Positions 1-8,310 of a stretch of 24,232 bases of DNA are shown here, one piece after another (position 1 is the first letter of the stretch; each line of letters opens with the position of its first letter). The DNA comes from Nitrospirota bacterium (GTDB taxonomy: Bacteria > Nitrospirota_A > Leptospirillia > Leptospirillales > Leptospirillaceae): assembly GCA_021838765.1 (NCBI GenBank), contig JAKCCY010000035.1, forward strand, positions 1 to 24,232, in the 5' to 3' direction. Under the pieces are notes generated by a model that searched no databases, had not been told where the DNA came from, and was given only the letters and a program-made list of their open reading frames with translations. Made by a program: the position numbers and the translations under genes.

Positions 1-1417
1 TGGCGTGTGCCTCGTGGGGGGCTGTCGTTAACAGAAACGGCCAGTCGGAGCTTTGCGCCAGTAAAAGCTCGCGCCCCATTTGCGCCAGGACATCTGTGAA
101 GACCGGATCCTTTCCCCAAAGCCGGACAGACTGGGTCATCTCTCTCGAGGCCTCCGACAGATAGGGCCAGATCCAGTCGTTCGACGGGTTGATCCATACA
201 TCATTGTAGCCGTTGACTCCCCATGATGAAGGCTCCGGATTCGCATCCGACACCCAGAAGTCTCCGGAAAGAAGGTTGCTCGGTGTGGTCAGAGTAACCG
301 ACCCGGTGGCCTCGCGGAAGATCTTCTCGATAAAATCCACCCCTTCGAACCACCAGTGCCCAAAGAGCTCCGCGTCAAAGGGACAGACCACTGTAGGCGA
401 CCAGTTTGCGAGACTTGAGAGCCTTTTGGATTGCTCCTCCTTTCTCCGCATGAAATCCCGGGCATGATCACCGGCCTTCTCTCTGGCCAATCGCGGATCG
501 TAAACTTCTTTCTGATCGGTTTTTCCCGTGATGCGGTGGTATTTGAGTCCGGTCATGCCGCGGGGGCCGTCGGTATGCAGGTAGGGGGAGACCAGGTCAT
601 AAGGAAGGTCGTACCCGATATCCCGGTAAAAATCACGGTATAACGGATCTCCCGGATAGCCATTCTCGGCACTCCAGACCAGATGGGAGGATTCAGGGTC
701 CCGGCCGAAGGCATAGACACCGGCGGGTGTCTTTATAGGGGCATACACCTCACCTTGCGGGAAGGGGTTGGCATAAAGAAGGCCATGGGTGTCCATGAGA
801 AAAAACTGGAGACCTTCTTCGGAGAGGATCTTGTCCACTCCGGTAAAGTATCCGCACTCGGCAAGCCAGATCCCCCGGGGTTTGACCCCGAGAATGCGCT
901 CGTGGGTCGAGACGCCGACCCGGATCTGGGCTTTCACAGACTCTGGAGTCGTTGAGAGAAGCGGGAGAAATCCATGGGTTGCGCAGCATGTGATGGCTTC
1001 GAGTTGTCCGGTTTGAATATGCCGTCTGAATCCCGACAGGATCTGCCCGCCAAGATCCTCTTTCCAGAAGCGGTTCAACGTATGGAAACGATGTTGATAA
1101 AAAGCGGCGACTCCTGCGTATTCTCCCCCGCGGGTCCTGTCCGCCTCCCTGTCCGAAAGTTCTGTCAGAAGATGGAGTCTCGCTCCAAACCGCTCGGTCA
1201 GGAGAGGGTCCTCCATCATCGACAGAAGAGGCGGGGAGAGCGTCATGGTCATGCCCCACGGGATATGATCCCCTGTCAGTCGGTCCATCATCATGAGAAG
1301 GGGCAGATAGGTTTCGATCATCCCCTCAAAAAACCAGTTCTCCTCCAGAAAAACAGGATGTTCCGGATGACGGACATAGGGCAGGTGGGCATGAAGGACG
1401 AGCAGGAGTTTTGTCAT
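1..1417 (-). CDS. GH57 (DUF1957) 1,4-alpha-glucan branching enzyme, 3' end cut by window edge
   Basis: This gene would make alpha-1,6 branches in glycogen in the cytoplasm. 472 residues are visible and the frame is open to base 1, so the C-terminus is outside the window; characterised family members run to roughly 520-560 residues. The N-terminus has the GH57 first motif HAHLPYV (residues 9-15). The nucleophile motif IWLAECGYF carries Glu187, and CPFDAELFGHWWFEG carries the acid/base Asp348. A HTDGPRGMTGLKYHR stretch lies between them. These motif forms (AECGY, FDAELFGHWW) are those of DUF1957 branching enzymes such as TK1436, rather than amylases. The ATG at 1417 overlaps the TGA of the upstream aldolase as ATGA, so the two are probably translationally coupled. 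Function is inferred from motifs; the family assignment is strong. Confidence 0.9.
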   Translation of the reverse strand, partial: MTKLLLVLHAHLPYVRHPEHPVFLEENWFFEGMIETYLPLLMMMDRLTGDHIPWGMTMTLSPPLLSMMEDPLLTERFGARLHLLTELSDREADRTRGGEYAGVAAFYQHRFHTLNRFWKEDLGGQILSGFRRHIQTGQLEAITCCATHGFLPLLSTTPESVKAQIRVGVSTHERILGVKPRGIWLAECGYFTGVDKILSEEGLQFFLMDTHGLLYANPFPQGEVYAPIKTPAGVYAFGRDPESSHLVWSAENGYPGDPLYRDFYRDIGYDLPYDLVSPYLHTDGPRGMTGLKYHRITGKTDQKEVYDPRLAREKAGDHARDFMRRKEEQSKRLSSLANWSPTVVCPFDAELFGHWWFEGVDFIEKIFREATGSVTLTTPSNLLSGDFWVSDANPEPSSWGVNGYNDVWINPSNDWIWPYLSEASREMTQSVRLWGKDPVFTDVLAQMGRELLLAQSSDWPFLLTTAPHEAHA

Positions 1418-2802
1418 GGCGAATTCCCTTCGGACGGAAAGTGGCGGGTGAGAAGCGGGGCGGTTCCCTGAAGTCCGAGTTTTTCAAAGATCACGACAAA
1501 CCGTTCCTCAAGGTCTTTCATGATTCCGGAGAGAATCGACGGTGGCAGTGAGGACAGTTCCTTCTTGAAGGGACCAAAGACTCTCTTTCGGTTTTTGTAA
1601 AGGAACTGGGCTTCGGTTTCTCCGGACTTCCATTCCGACTTGAAATGTTCTTTCAGGTGCTCGTGCATTTTCTGTGTGAGATCTTTGGGAAACAGGGGAT
1701 GATCCAGAATCAGATTCTGGAAACCCGTGGCAAGATGGATCTCAAGTGTTCCGACCTTGGGAAAACGGTCGAAAAGGGATTCCGGCAGGGTGGAGGCTCC
1801 GTGCTGGACGGCTCCGCCCATCTGGTAGTTTTTCCGGGCAAGCGCCGAGAGTTTTTCCAGAGTTCCAAAATCCAGCGCCACTTCGGCAATCGATCCGTCG
1901 GCATTGGGTACGCCACCGTGGGAGGTGCCGGTCTGCACGCTGATTTTTGAAATTCCCGGCCCCGGGGTGCAAAGTCTTTTGCGCTCCTCCTCAAAGACCG
2001 TCATGAAGGCGGCAAGCTCTTCAGGGCTTGAATTTTCCTTTCCGACTTCGCCAATTTCCCCGCCGATCGACACAGGGATTTCCATTCCCCCCATTTTGGA
2101 ATGCGGGGTCCGGCGGATGACGTCTGCCAACAGAGCCGTCACCCGTCCGTTTTCCCGTTGCTGCTCGATTAAGGAGTCGGGTTCAAGAGTCACAAGCGTC
2201 GATGCGTCGAGGTCGATATTGCCGTATCCCGCTTCCAGCGATTCCAGGATCAGTCCCTTGAGCTCGGCGATCTCGGATTGAGGGTCGGACTTGAACTTTT
2301 TGGCATTGGCCTGGTAGTGGTCCCCCTGGATAAAAACGGGTCCGGAGATCTCCTCTGAAACGGCGGCGGCCATGATCAGCCCGGCATATTCCCGTGGTCT
2401 CTGGTAGGAATATCCAATTTCGCTCTTGGCAAGCTCGAAGATCACCGGTCCCCCATTGATCCTTTTCATTGCCCGAAAGACCGTTCGCGCGGTCTCAAAG
2501 GTCAGTCCGCGAATATTGATGGCGGGAACGGTGAACCCTGACTCTTCCCCCCTGGCGAAGGCCCGGTAGAGGGGTTCGATCGAAGCGGAGTAGCCCCGCT
2601 GTTTCAAAAGCGCCGCCCTGATCACGTCGAAAGCGGATTTCCTTGCCTCCTGGCTCTCGTGGAACAGAAGATCCGAAACCACACCGGGAAGAAATTGCTT
2701 CCGAAAGGTCGCAAGATCGGTGATTTGGGGAAGACTCCCGTTAAACAGACAGACGGATGAAAGGGATTTTTGCCAGGCGGCAAGGGATTCCCCGGTGGAC
2801 AT
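1414..2802 (-). CDS. Class II fructose-bisphosphate aldolase-like protein with N-terminal extension
   Basis: 462 residues. It looks like a zinc-dependent class II aldolase, which splits or joins fructose-1,6-bisphosphate or a related ketose bisphosphate. The barrel appears to start near residue 76 (EPLYRAFARG, then FTVPAINIRG). Candidate metal and active-site residues are Asp161-His162 (QGDHYQ), the GGEIGEVG segment at 247-254, His295 in QTGTSHGGV and His334 in VQHGAS; these match the order of the class II metal site. It is much longer than the usual 280-360 residues because of about 75 extra N-terminal residues and a C-terminal tail rich in Lys and Glu. The strong Shine-Dalgarno AAGGAGGT at 2809-2816, six bases ahead, fixes the ATG. 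It lies between the GalT-like gene and the branching enzyme in a glycogen operon. The exact substrate cannot be told from sequence. Confidence 0.8.
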   Translation of the reverse strand: MSTGESLAAWQKSLSSVCLFNGSLPQITDLATFRKQFLPGVVSDLLFHESQEARKSAFDVIRAALLKQRGYSASIEPLYRAFARGEESGFTVPAINIRGLTFETARTVFRAMKRINGGPVIFELAKSEIGYSYQRPREYAGLIMAAAVSEEISGPVFIQGDHYQANAKKFKSDPQSEIAELKGLILESLEAGYGNIDLDASTLVTLEPDSLIEQQRENGRVTALLADVIRRTPHSKMGGMEIPVSIGGEIGEVGKENSSPEELAAFMTVFEEERKRLCTPGPGISKISVQTGTSHGGVPNADGSIAEVALDFGTLEKLSALARKNYQMGGAVQHGASTLPESLFDRFPKVGTLEIHLATGFQNLILDHPLFPKDLTQKMHEHLKEHFKSEWKSGETEAQFLYKNRKRVFGPFKKELSSLPPSILSGIMKDLEERFVVIFEKLGLQGTAPLLTRHFPSEGNSP

Positions 2803-2827
2803 GAACGAACCTCCTTAAAAATAAGTT

Positions 2828-2856
2828 TTTATCTGTTTGTTGTGTTGGTTGGCCAA
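2828..2856 (-). promoter_or_regulatory. Candidate sigma70-type promoter before the aldolase gene
   Basis: Read on the minus strand, TTGGCC (2856-2851) is followed after 17 bases by GATAAA (2833-2828). Each matches the consensus hexamer at four of six positions. The predicted start of transcription, near 2821, lies just ahead of the Shine-Dalgarno at 2809-2816. The TTGGCC also sits in the 10-base palindrome GTTGGCCAAC. This could be an internal promoter that lets aldolase and branching enzyme be expressed apart from the rest of the operon. Pattern match only. Confidence 0.3.
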
Positions 2857-2909
2857 CAGTCCTATATCCAAACAATTCCCGTTTGACCGGATCGGTCTCT
2901 TCCGGATGA

Positions 2910-3932
2910 TCAGGGAATCTCTTCCGATTCGATTGTGAGATCGATTTCTCTTAAAAATCGGGCGGCATCCTCGGGAGGGGTCGGGTTGATATAGAAACCC
3001 GTTCCCCACTCGAACCCTGCCACCCTGGTCAACGTGGGCATGATCTCAAAGTGCCAGTGGTAATAGTCCTCGGCCCGTTCCTGCAAGGGTGAGCTATGGA
3101 GAATAAAATTATAGGGCGGATCCTTCAGTGCGACGTTGAGTCTTCTGAGAACATCGAGAAAAATCCTGGACAGGGCTTCATACTGGCTTTTCTGTCCCTG
3201 ATCGAAGGAGGACGCATGCTTTTTGGGCAATATCCAGACTTCGAACGGGAACTTCGGGGCAAAGGGAGTGATGGCCAGAAACTCCTGATTTTCCTGGACA
3301 ATCCGGCTGCCGTCGGAAAGCTCCTGCCGGATGATATCGCAGAAAATGCATCGTTCTTTTTCCTCGTAGTGGGACTTGGCTCCGACAAGCTCCTCCACGA
3401 CGGCGGTGGGGATAATGGGAAGGGCGATCAGCTGGCTGTGGCTGTGCTCAAGGGACGCTCCCGCCGCCTCTCCATAGTTTTTAAAGATCATGATGTATCG
3501 AAATCGGGTGTCCTTCCTGAGATCAAGAATGCGGTCACGGTAGGCCCATAAAAGATTTTCGAATTCTTTTTCGGTAAATTTCGAGAGGGCTTTCTTGTGC
3601 TCAGGGGTTTCGATAACCACTTCGTGGGCGCCGATTCCATTCATACGGTCGTAGAGACCCACCCCTTCGCGGTCGAGGGTTCCCTCCACCTCAAGTGCGG
3701 GAAACTTGTTGGGAACGACGCGAAGCGTCCATCCCGGTGTATTGGGAAGAGAACCGGACTGCCGGTAGGCAAGGACTTCCGGTGGTGTCTTTTCCTCCTG
3801 TCCCGGACAAAGCGGGCAGGACTGGTAGAGATAACGGACCTTCTCTGCCTGATAGTCCTTTGGCCTCAGACCTCTTGATGTCGCGATGATGACCCATCGT
3901 CCGATAATCGGATCTTTTCTGAGCTCGGGCAT
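2910..3932 (-). CDS. galT: GalT-family hexose-1-phosphate nucleotidyltransferase (possible ADP-glucose phosphorylase)
   Basis: 340 residues, normal for the GalT branch of the HIT superfamily. GalT moves UMP between UDP-glucose and galactose-1-phosphate through a nucleotidyl-histidine. Seen here are the first zinc pair Cys39/Cys42 (CPLC), the active-site segment HSHSQ at 163-167 with His165 as likely nucleophile, a second CxxC at 195-198, His239 and the HWHFEIMP segment near 292-299. E. coli GalT has HPHGQ at the active site. The HSHSQ form with two CxxC zinc sites resembles the Arabidopsis enzyme that turned out to be an ADP-glucose phosphorylase. Set between GH57 enzymes and downstream of glgC, a role on ADP-glucose is plausible, so the symbol galT denotes family rather than proven activity. 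The ATG follows a GGGGGGAA purine run at normal spacing. Confidence 0.82.
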   Translation of the reverse strand: MPELRKDPIIGRWVIIATSRGLRPKDYQAEKVRYLYQSCPLCPGQEEKTPPEVLAYRQSGSLPNTPGWTLRVVPNKFPALEVEGTLDREGVGLYDRMNGIGAHEVVIETPEHKKALSKFTEKEFENLLWAYRDRILDLRKDTRFRYIMIFKNYGEAAGASLEHSHSQLIALPIIPTAVVEELVGAKSHYEEKERCIFCDIIRQELSDGSRIVQENQEFLAITPFAPKFPFEVWILPKKHASSFDQGQKSQYEALSRIFLDVLRRLNVALKDPPYNFILHSSPLQERAEDYYHWHFEIMPTLTRVAGFEWGTGFYINPTPPEDAARFLREIDLTIESEEIP

Positions 3933-4015
3933 TGTATCGGTTCCCCCCTGATCAAGCGTTTTCTTTGTCTGTCCCGTAAACGGCAGGACGTCCGGCCGAA
4001 ATGGCTTTTTTGGAT

Positions 4016-6175
4016 CTACTCGATGTCCTCGAAAGAGACGGAAATACGAAATCCTTCGGGGCGCTGGATATCAGCCGGAGAGATCATCATGAGAAAAAGC
4101 GTCCCCTGATAGACCCGCTCAAGTCCCTTCTCCGACAGTGAAACCGTTTCGATAGGAAATCGGACAAGCCGGAGAGGTGTGGAAAATGTGACAGAGAATG
4201 CGGCTTTTGACCAGCCGTCCCTTCCCCGAAATCCCGGAGACATCTGGTCTCCCCATTCCCCGAATGCGGCCGGGGCAACAGGTTCTTCTCCGGTTTCGGT
4301 CCGGACCCAGAGGTCTCTTCCCTCACCGGAACCGACAAGAAGCGTCACCGGAAATTCGACCGCCAGAAGATGATCTTCCGAAAGGGCTCCGTCCGTCAGG
4401 CGGTAATCGACCGTGAACTCCAATGGGGAAAACCGGTATTCCTTGCTCAGGGTCATGGATCTGTCACCCGTTTGGACTTGTGCCTCAAGGCAGGCTTTCC
4501 ATTGGTCCCATTCCTTGACGGTCCAGTTCGTTTTTCCAAGGTCCAGGATCATGGGATTCGTTCCAGACTGTCCTGAAAGGACATCGGGAGCGGCATCCTT
4601 ATGGCACAAAAACTCGGAAAAAGGCCGTCTTGGTCGGGGATCGAAAGAGATTTCCCCTTCAGCCGGGGGGGTGGGCATCCGGTCGTGGATGGAGAGGACG
4701 GCCGGAGAGCCGCCGTCTTCCGGATGGTTGCCGAGTCCGGAGGAGGAATTGAGATGATAGATCTCCACCTGCCTTGTCAGGGTGTTGGTCAGGTGGAATC
4801 CGTGCCGGCGATCGTCTATTTCCTGAAGACATCCTCCCCCGGCCGGGGAGAGCCAGGCGACGTAGCCCTTCTGGTAGTAGACGCGGTCGGGGGAGCCGTC
4901 CTGGTCAAAGTCTCCGACCAAAGACTCTCCCGAGCGAAGGAGACCTTTTTCTTCGAGAAGGTTTTCCATGGAGATGATCCCGTTGAAGGCCGTGTGGCGA
5001 AGGTTTGAAAGGTAAAGCCCTCCGAACAGTCCATGCCAGTATACGTCATTCCCCTGGGAAACCCAGAGGGGGTGTCCCACCCTGTCCCTGTCGGGATCGT
5101 CTTTTGCCACCCGGCTTGAAAAAAGCTGTTCGGCCAGGAGCATCCTGTGGTAGAGCCTTCTTGAGTCGGGGTATTTTGTCAGGAACTGTTCGAAGATCCC
5201 TCCCCGCACGAAGGGCATTGCGGCCTCTTTCAGTCCATACCCGGCGAGGGTGTCCAGAAGTTTATGAAGAGCGGCGGCATGTTGGGGTGACATTGCCCAT
5301 TCCATCATTTCGGGATAGGACGCATTGGGAAGGATGGCAACACCTGTCGCCCCCCGTTCCGCCCTTATTTCCTTCATGCTGGCAATCCTCAACCAGGAAG
5401 ACTCCCTGGAAAAGGCTTCAAAAAGACGCCGAAGATATCCTTCTGTCCAGACCCAGTGATACGTTTCCGGCCAGACGCCGAATTTTTCAGCGTCATCGGC
5501 ATAGGTCAGGACCTTTCCTTTTGCCGTCCTGTCGAGGAAGGTGAGCGACTGTTCGACGCTTTGAAAAGGAATGAGGTAGCGAAGATGTGCGGAGATGGGG
5601 AAAATGTCCAGACCCTCCCCTGCGCAGGAAGTGCGGTAATACCCGTGAAGCTCCTCGTCCCTGAATCCGGCCAGATGAAAGTGATGGTCGTCAACGGTGG
5701 TGTGTGTCATGTGGCAACCCGAAAGTCTCAGGGGAAGGTCTGTCTCCCAGACTCTTTCGGCCAGCCAGAATCCACCATCAAATCGGTTAAAAAGACGGAC
5801 GATCCAGTCTTCCATGAGACGGCTCTGGTCCCTGACCGATTGGGTGGGGAGCAGAGCCAGGATCGGTTCGTAAAATCCCCCGCCAACGATTTCGATCTGT
5901 CCCCTGGCGACAAGACGTCCCAAAAGGGAGATGTAGTCGGGATCATGCTTCTCGATCCACTCGATCAGGGGGCCAGTCAGGTGGTAGGAGACATGGATGT
6001 CGGGAAAGTGCTCCAGAAGCTCCAGAAGCGGCCTGTAGCAATTTTGCTGGGACTCTCCAAAGACATGATCGAAGTTTCCCGCGGGCTGATGGTGATGGAG
6101 GACCATCACCACGGTTGTCCGGGTATCTTTGGAAAGGATTGATTGTGTGGTTCGGGAATCGTTTGACTCCGTCAT
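4016..6175 (-). CDS. GH57 4-alpha-glucanotransferase / alpha-amylase with DUF1926-type C-terminus
   Basis: 719 residues from the preferred start. It resembles the Thermococcus litoralis type 4-alpha-glucanotransferase, which transfers maltodextrin segments between alpha-1,4-glucans. Motifs, numbered from the ATG at 6187 four codons upstream: HHHQPAGNFD at 31-40, GGGFYEPILALLP at 102-114, WLAERVWE with nucleophile Glu144, TTVDDHHF at 163-170, and YADDAEKFGVWP with the acid/base Asp at 231 or 232. The region after about 320 fits the DUF1925 and DUF1926 (beta-sandwich) domains of this subfamily. The ATG at 6175 is preferred over 6187 because GGAGAG (6185-6180) precedes it and it forms TGATG with the stop of the previous gene; no such site precedes 6187. 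There is no signal peptide, so it should act on cytoplasmic glucan. Confidence 0.9.
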   Translation of the reverse strand: MTESNDSRTTQSILSKDTRTTVVMVLHHHQPAGNFDHVFGESQQNCYRPLLELLEHFPDIHVSYHLTGPLIEWIEKHDPDYISLLGRLVARGQIEIVGGGFYEPILALLPTQSVRDQSRLMEDWIVRLFNRFDGGFWLAERVWETDLPLRLSGCHMTHTTVDDHHFHLAGFRDEELHGYYRTSCAGEGLDIFPISAHLRYLIPFQSVEQSLTFLDRTAKGKVLTYADDAEKFGVWPETYHWVWTEGYLRRLFEAFSRESSWLRIASMKEIRAERGATGVAILPNASYPEMMEWAMSPQHAAALHKLLDTLAGYGLKEAAMPFVRGGIFEQFLTKYPDSRRLYHRMLLAEQLFSSRVAKDDPDRDRVGHPLWVSQGNDVYWHGLFGGLYLSNLRHTAFNGIISMENLLEEKGLLRSGESLVGDFDQDGSPDRVYYQKGYVAWLSPAGGGCLQEIDDRRHGFHLTNTLTRQVEIYHLNSSSGLGNHPEDGGSPAVLSIHDRMPTPPAEGEISFDPRPRRPFSEFLCHKDAAPDVLSGQSGTNPMILDLGKTNWTVKEWDQWKACLEAQVQTGDRSMTLSKEYRFSPLEFTVDYRLTDGALSEDHLLAVEFPVTLLVGSGEGRDLWVRTETGEEPVAPAAFGEWGDQMSPGFRGRDGWSKAAFSVTFSTPLRLVRFPIETVSLSEKGLERVYQGTLFLMMISPADIQRPEGFRISVSFEDIE

Positions 6176-8310
6176 CAGACTCTCCATATGGATTGATCGA
6201 ACTGGTCATCGGGAACATGAATGGGGACGGAGCGGCCACGGGGGCACTGGTCCAGGAGCCGCTCCCCGTCCCATAATTCGCAAATGAGGTGCAGTCTCTC
6301 TCCGGGGCTGAATTTGGCCGCGGCAAGGCTCAAGGCACCTTCTCCCATTTTCTGGCAGGCCCAGAGCATGGGAGCGGACTGTCCGACCCTTGCTGGTACA
6401 TCAAGGGGAGAGGCCAGAAGGGGGAGTTTCCATTCGAACTCGACATTGTTGTGGATCCTGACGACGAGAGCCATCTGGTCGATGTTTCCGGAGAGGATCT
6501 CCGGGTCGAACTCGACCCGGAGATAAAAATTGATCTGGTCGAAGCCATAGAAAATTTTCCGGATTGGCGCTCCGGACAAGAACATTGACCCCTGGGTTTT
6601 TTGGGGGTCAAAACTTCCGGCACCGGTCCACTCGTAGAAATGGGTGACTCTTCCATCGATCGTCGGAGAGATGAAATCGGTGGGAAGATTGATCGCGAAG
6701 TCGTGTTCCCTGGAGCGGATCGGTTCCGTGAGATAGACGGGGATGTCCTCTCCAAGAATCCTGTAGACGTTCTGTTGATGGGTCCGGAAGAGACGATCGA
6801 ACTCATAGGCCTGAAGACTCTGGAAATCGTCTCCATACCACCAGAACCAGTCGGAACCTTCCGATGCGAACATCTCCATCTTTGCCTGCAGAAGCGTTTC
6901 ATGGGAGTGTTTTCCCGAAGCTTCCGCGTCGGACAGAAACTTTCGGGTTCTGGAGAGATAGTTCCATCCGGCATTGTCTTCGGGGTGACCGATCCAGATA
7001 TTGAAATCATGGTTGATCCAGGATCCCGACGCCAGGGAGTGGATCGGAGATGCGGGAAGGTCCCGGATTCCCTCCCAGATCGACTGGGTCTCGAGATGGG
7101 GGTGGTTGTCGAGCCGTTCAAAAAAGGACCTTAGGAAAAGATACCCTCCGTCAGGGTAGCTCTCCCAGGGATTTTCGCCATCGAGAATGATGGGGATGAT
7201 GGGCGGGTGGCTTCCGGATCCGACTCCCGCAGTCGCCTCGATTCCCGAGAGAAGATCTTTTGCCGCCTCTGTTCCGTTGTATCGCGAATACAAAAATCCG
7301 ATCCGGTCGGAAAGGGCTCTTTGGCGAAAAATGATCCGGAGATCTCCGTGGCCGGTTGTGACCTGCCATGGGTGGGTCATATTTCCCGCTCCCCCGATGC
7401 TTTCATCCAGAATCCCCTGGTCTGTGGCGGTCCAGTCCAGCCCGGCCGCGGCAAGTATGTCCATCAGCTCAGGGCAGACGGATCCCTCTGATGGCCACAT
7501 TCCCCGTGGCCGGATTCCCAACAGTTTTTCATGGCGGTCGAGAGCCATGAGAACCTGTTCCTTCGCATCGTTGGGCCAGGAGAACTCTTCCGGAAGGGCG
7601 ATTCCCGGACGGGGTCGACTTCCAATGGATGAGGAGATGAGAAGGGGAAGGATCGGGTGGTAGTAAGGTGAAGATGAAATCTCGATCTGTCCATTTTCGG
7701 CGAGAGTCCGATAATTCGGGATCAGCTCCTTTAAAACACTGAGCTGAAGCGCCATGACTCCGGCCTTGTCCTCTTCGCTGAACCCGGACCCCTTTCGAAG
7801 CCATTCCTCGATTTCAGGATGGTCATGTTTCGCTCCGTATCCAAACCAGACCAGATTGAAGAGAACCTGAAGGTCCAAAAGCTCCCTGTTCGACAAGACA
7901 TCCGGTGGCAGTTGAGACTCCGGAGGTTTTCCGGAAAGCGCCGTCTGGACCTTCTGCCAGATATTCACGTACTGATGGTTCGGGCGGATCATGGAGTCAA
8001 ACGGGCAGGAGAAAAAATTCCGGAGAATGTAGTCCCGGTCGGCAGGGGTCAGATCCTCCGGGGGTTTCATCGTCAGGATCTGGTAGGCGTCCTGAAGTTC
8101 GCCGCCTGAAATCTGGTCAATCTGGTCCAGAAGCGATGGCACGAGATTGATTGTTTGCCGGACATGGGGGAAAAGACGGGCCATGAAAGGCAGGTCGTTA
8201 TACCCCCTGACACCATGCAGCCTGACCCATGGAAGCCCGATGTTTTTCATGACCGGGTCCCAGTATGCCGGCTGATGCATGTGCCAGAGAAGAAGAATGC
8301 GCCCCTTCAC
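6175..8310 (-). CDS. GH57 amylopullulanase-like glucan hydrolase
   Basis: 711 residues starting with GTG. It is a GH57 enzyme likely to hydrolyse alpha-1,4 and perhaps alpha-1,6 bonds of glycogen or maltodextrins. The N-terminus has the first GH57 motif, LLWHMHQPAYWD (7-18). PRGMWPSEGSVCPE carries the probable nucleophile Glu275, and IIPIILDGENPWESY carries the probable acid/base Asp377. The DGENPWE form is typical of the amylopullulanase branch. The C-terminal part after about 530 (EPIRSREHDFAINLPTDF onward) looks like a beta-sandwich domain. There is no signal peptide, so it is probably cytoplasmic, unlike the secreted archaeal pullulanases. The start overlaps the stop of glgC as GTGA, with GGAG seven bases ahead. 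It may be the debranching enzyme of this operon, since no GlgX-type enzyme is seen; that is inference. Confidence 0.87.
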   Translation of the reverse strand: MKGRILLLWHMHQPAYWDPVMKNIGLPWVRLHGVRGYNDLPFMARLFPHVRQTINLVPSLLDQIDQISGGELQDAYQILTMKPPEDLTPADRDYILRNFFSCPFDSMIRPNHQYVNIWQKVQTALSGKPPESQLPPDVLSNRELLDLQVLFNLVWFGYGAKHDHPEIEEWLRKGSGFSEEDKAGVMALQLSVLKELIPNYRTLAENGQIEISSSPYYHPILPLLISSSIGSRPRPGIALPEEFSWPNDAKEQVLMALDRHEKLLGIRPRGMWPSEGSVCPELMDILAAAGLDWTATDQGILDESIGGAGNMTHPWQVTTGHGDLRIIFRQRALSDRIGFLYSRYNGTEAAKDLLSGIEATAGVGSGSHPPIIPIILDGENPWESYPDGGYLFLRSFFERLDNHPHLETQSIWEGIRDLPASPIHSLASGSWINHDFNIWIGHPEDNAGWNYLSRTRKFLSDAEASGKHSHETLLQAKMEMFASEGSDWFWWYGDDFQSLQAYEFDRLFRTHQQNVYRILGEDIPVYLTEPIRSREHDFAINLPTDFISPTIDGRVTHFYEWTGAGSFDPQKTQGSMFLSGAPIRKIFYGFDQINFYLRVEFDPEILSGNIDQMALVVRIHNNVEFEWKLPLLASPLDVPARVGQSAPMLWACQKMGEGALSLAAAKFSPGERLHLICELWDGERLLDQCPRGRSVPIHVPDDQFDQSIWRV
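6180..6185 (-). promoter_or_regulatory. Shine-Dalgarno site that decides the start of the 4-alpha-glucanotransferase
   Basis: GGAGAG on the minus strand lies four bases ahead of the ATG at 6175 and inside the end of the upstream GH57 gene. It supports the shorter start and a TGATG stop/start coupling. Confidence 0.6.
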
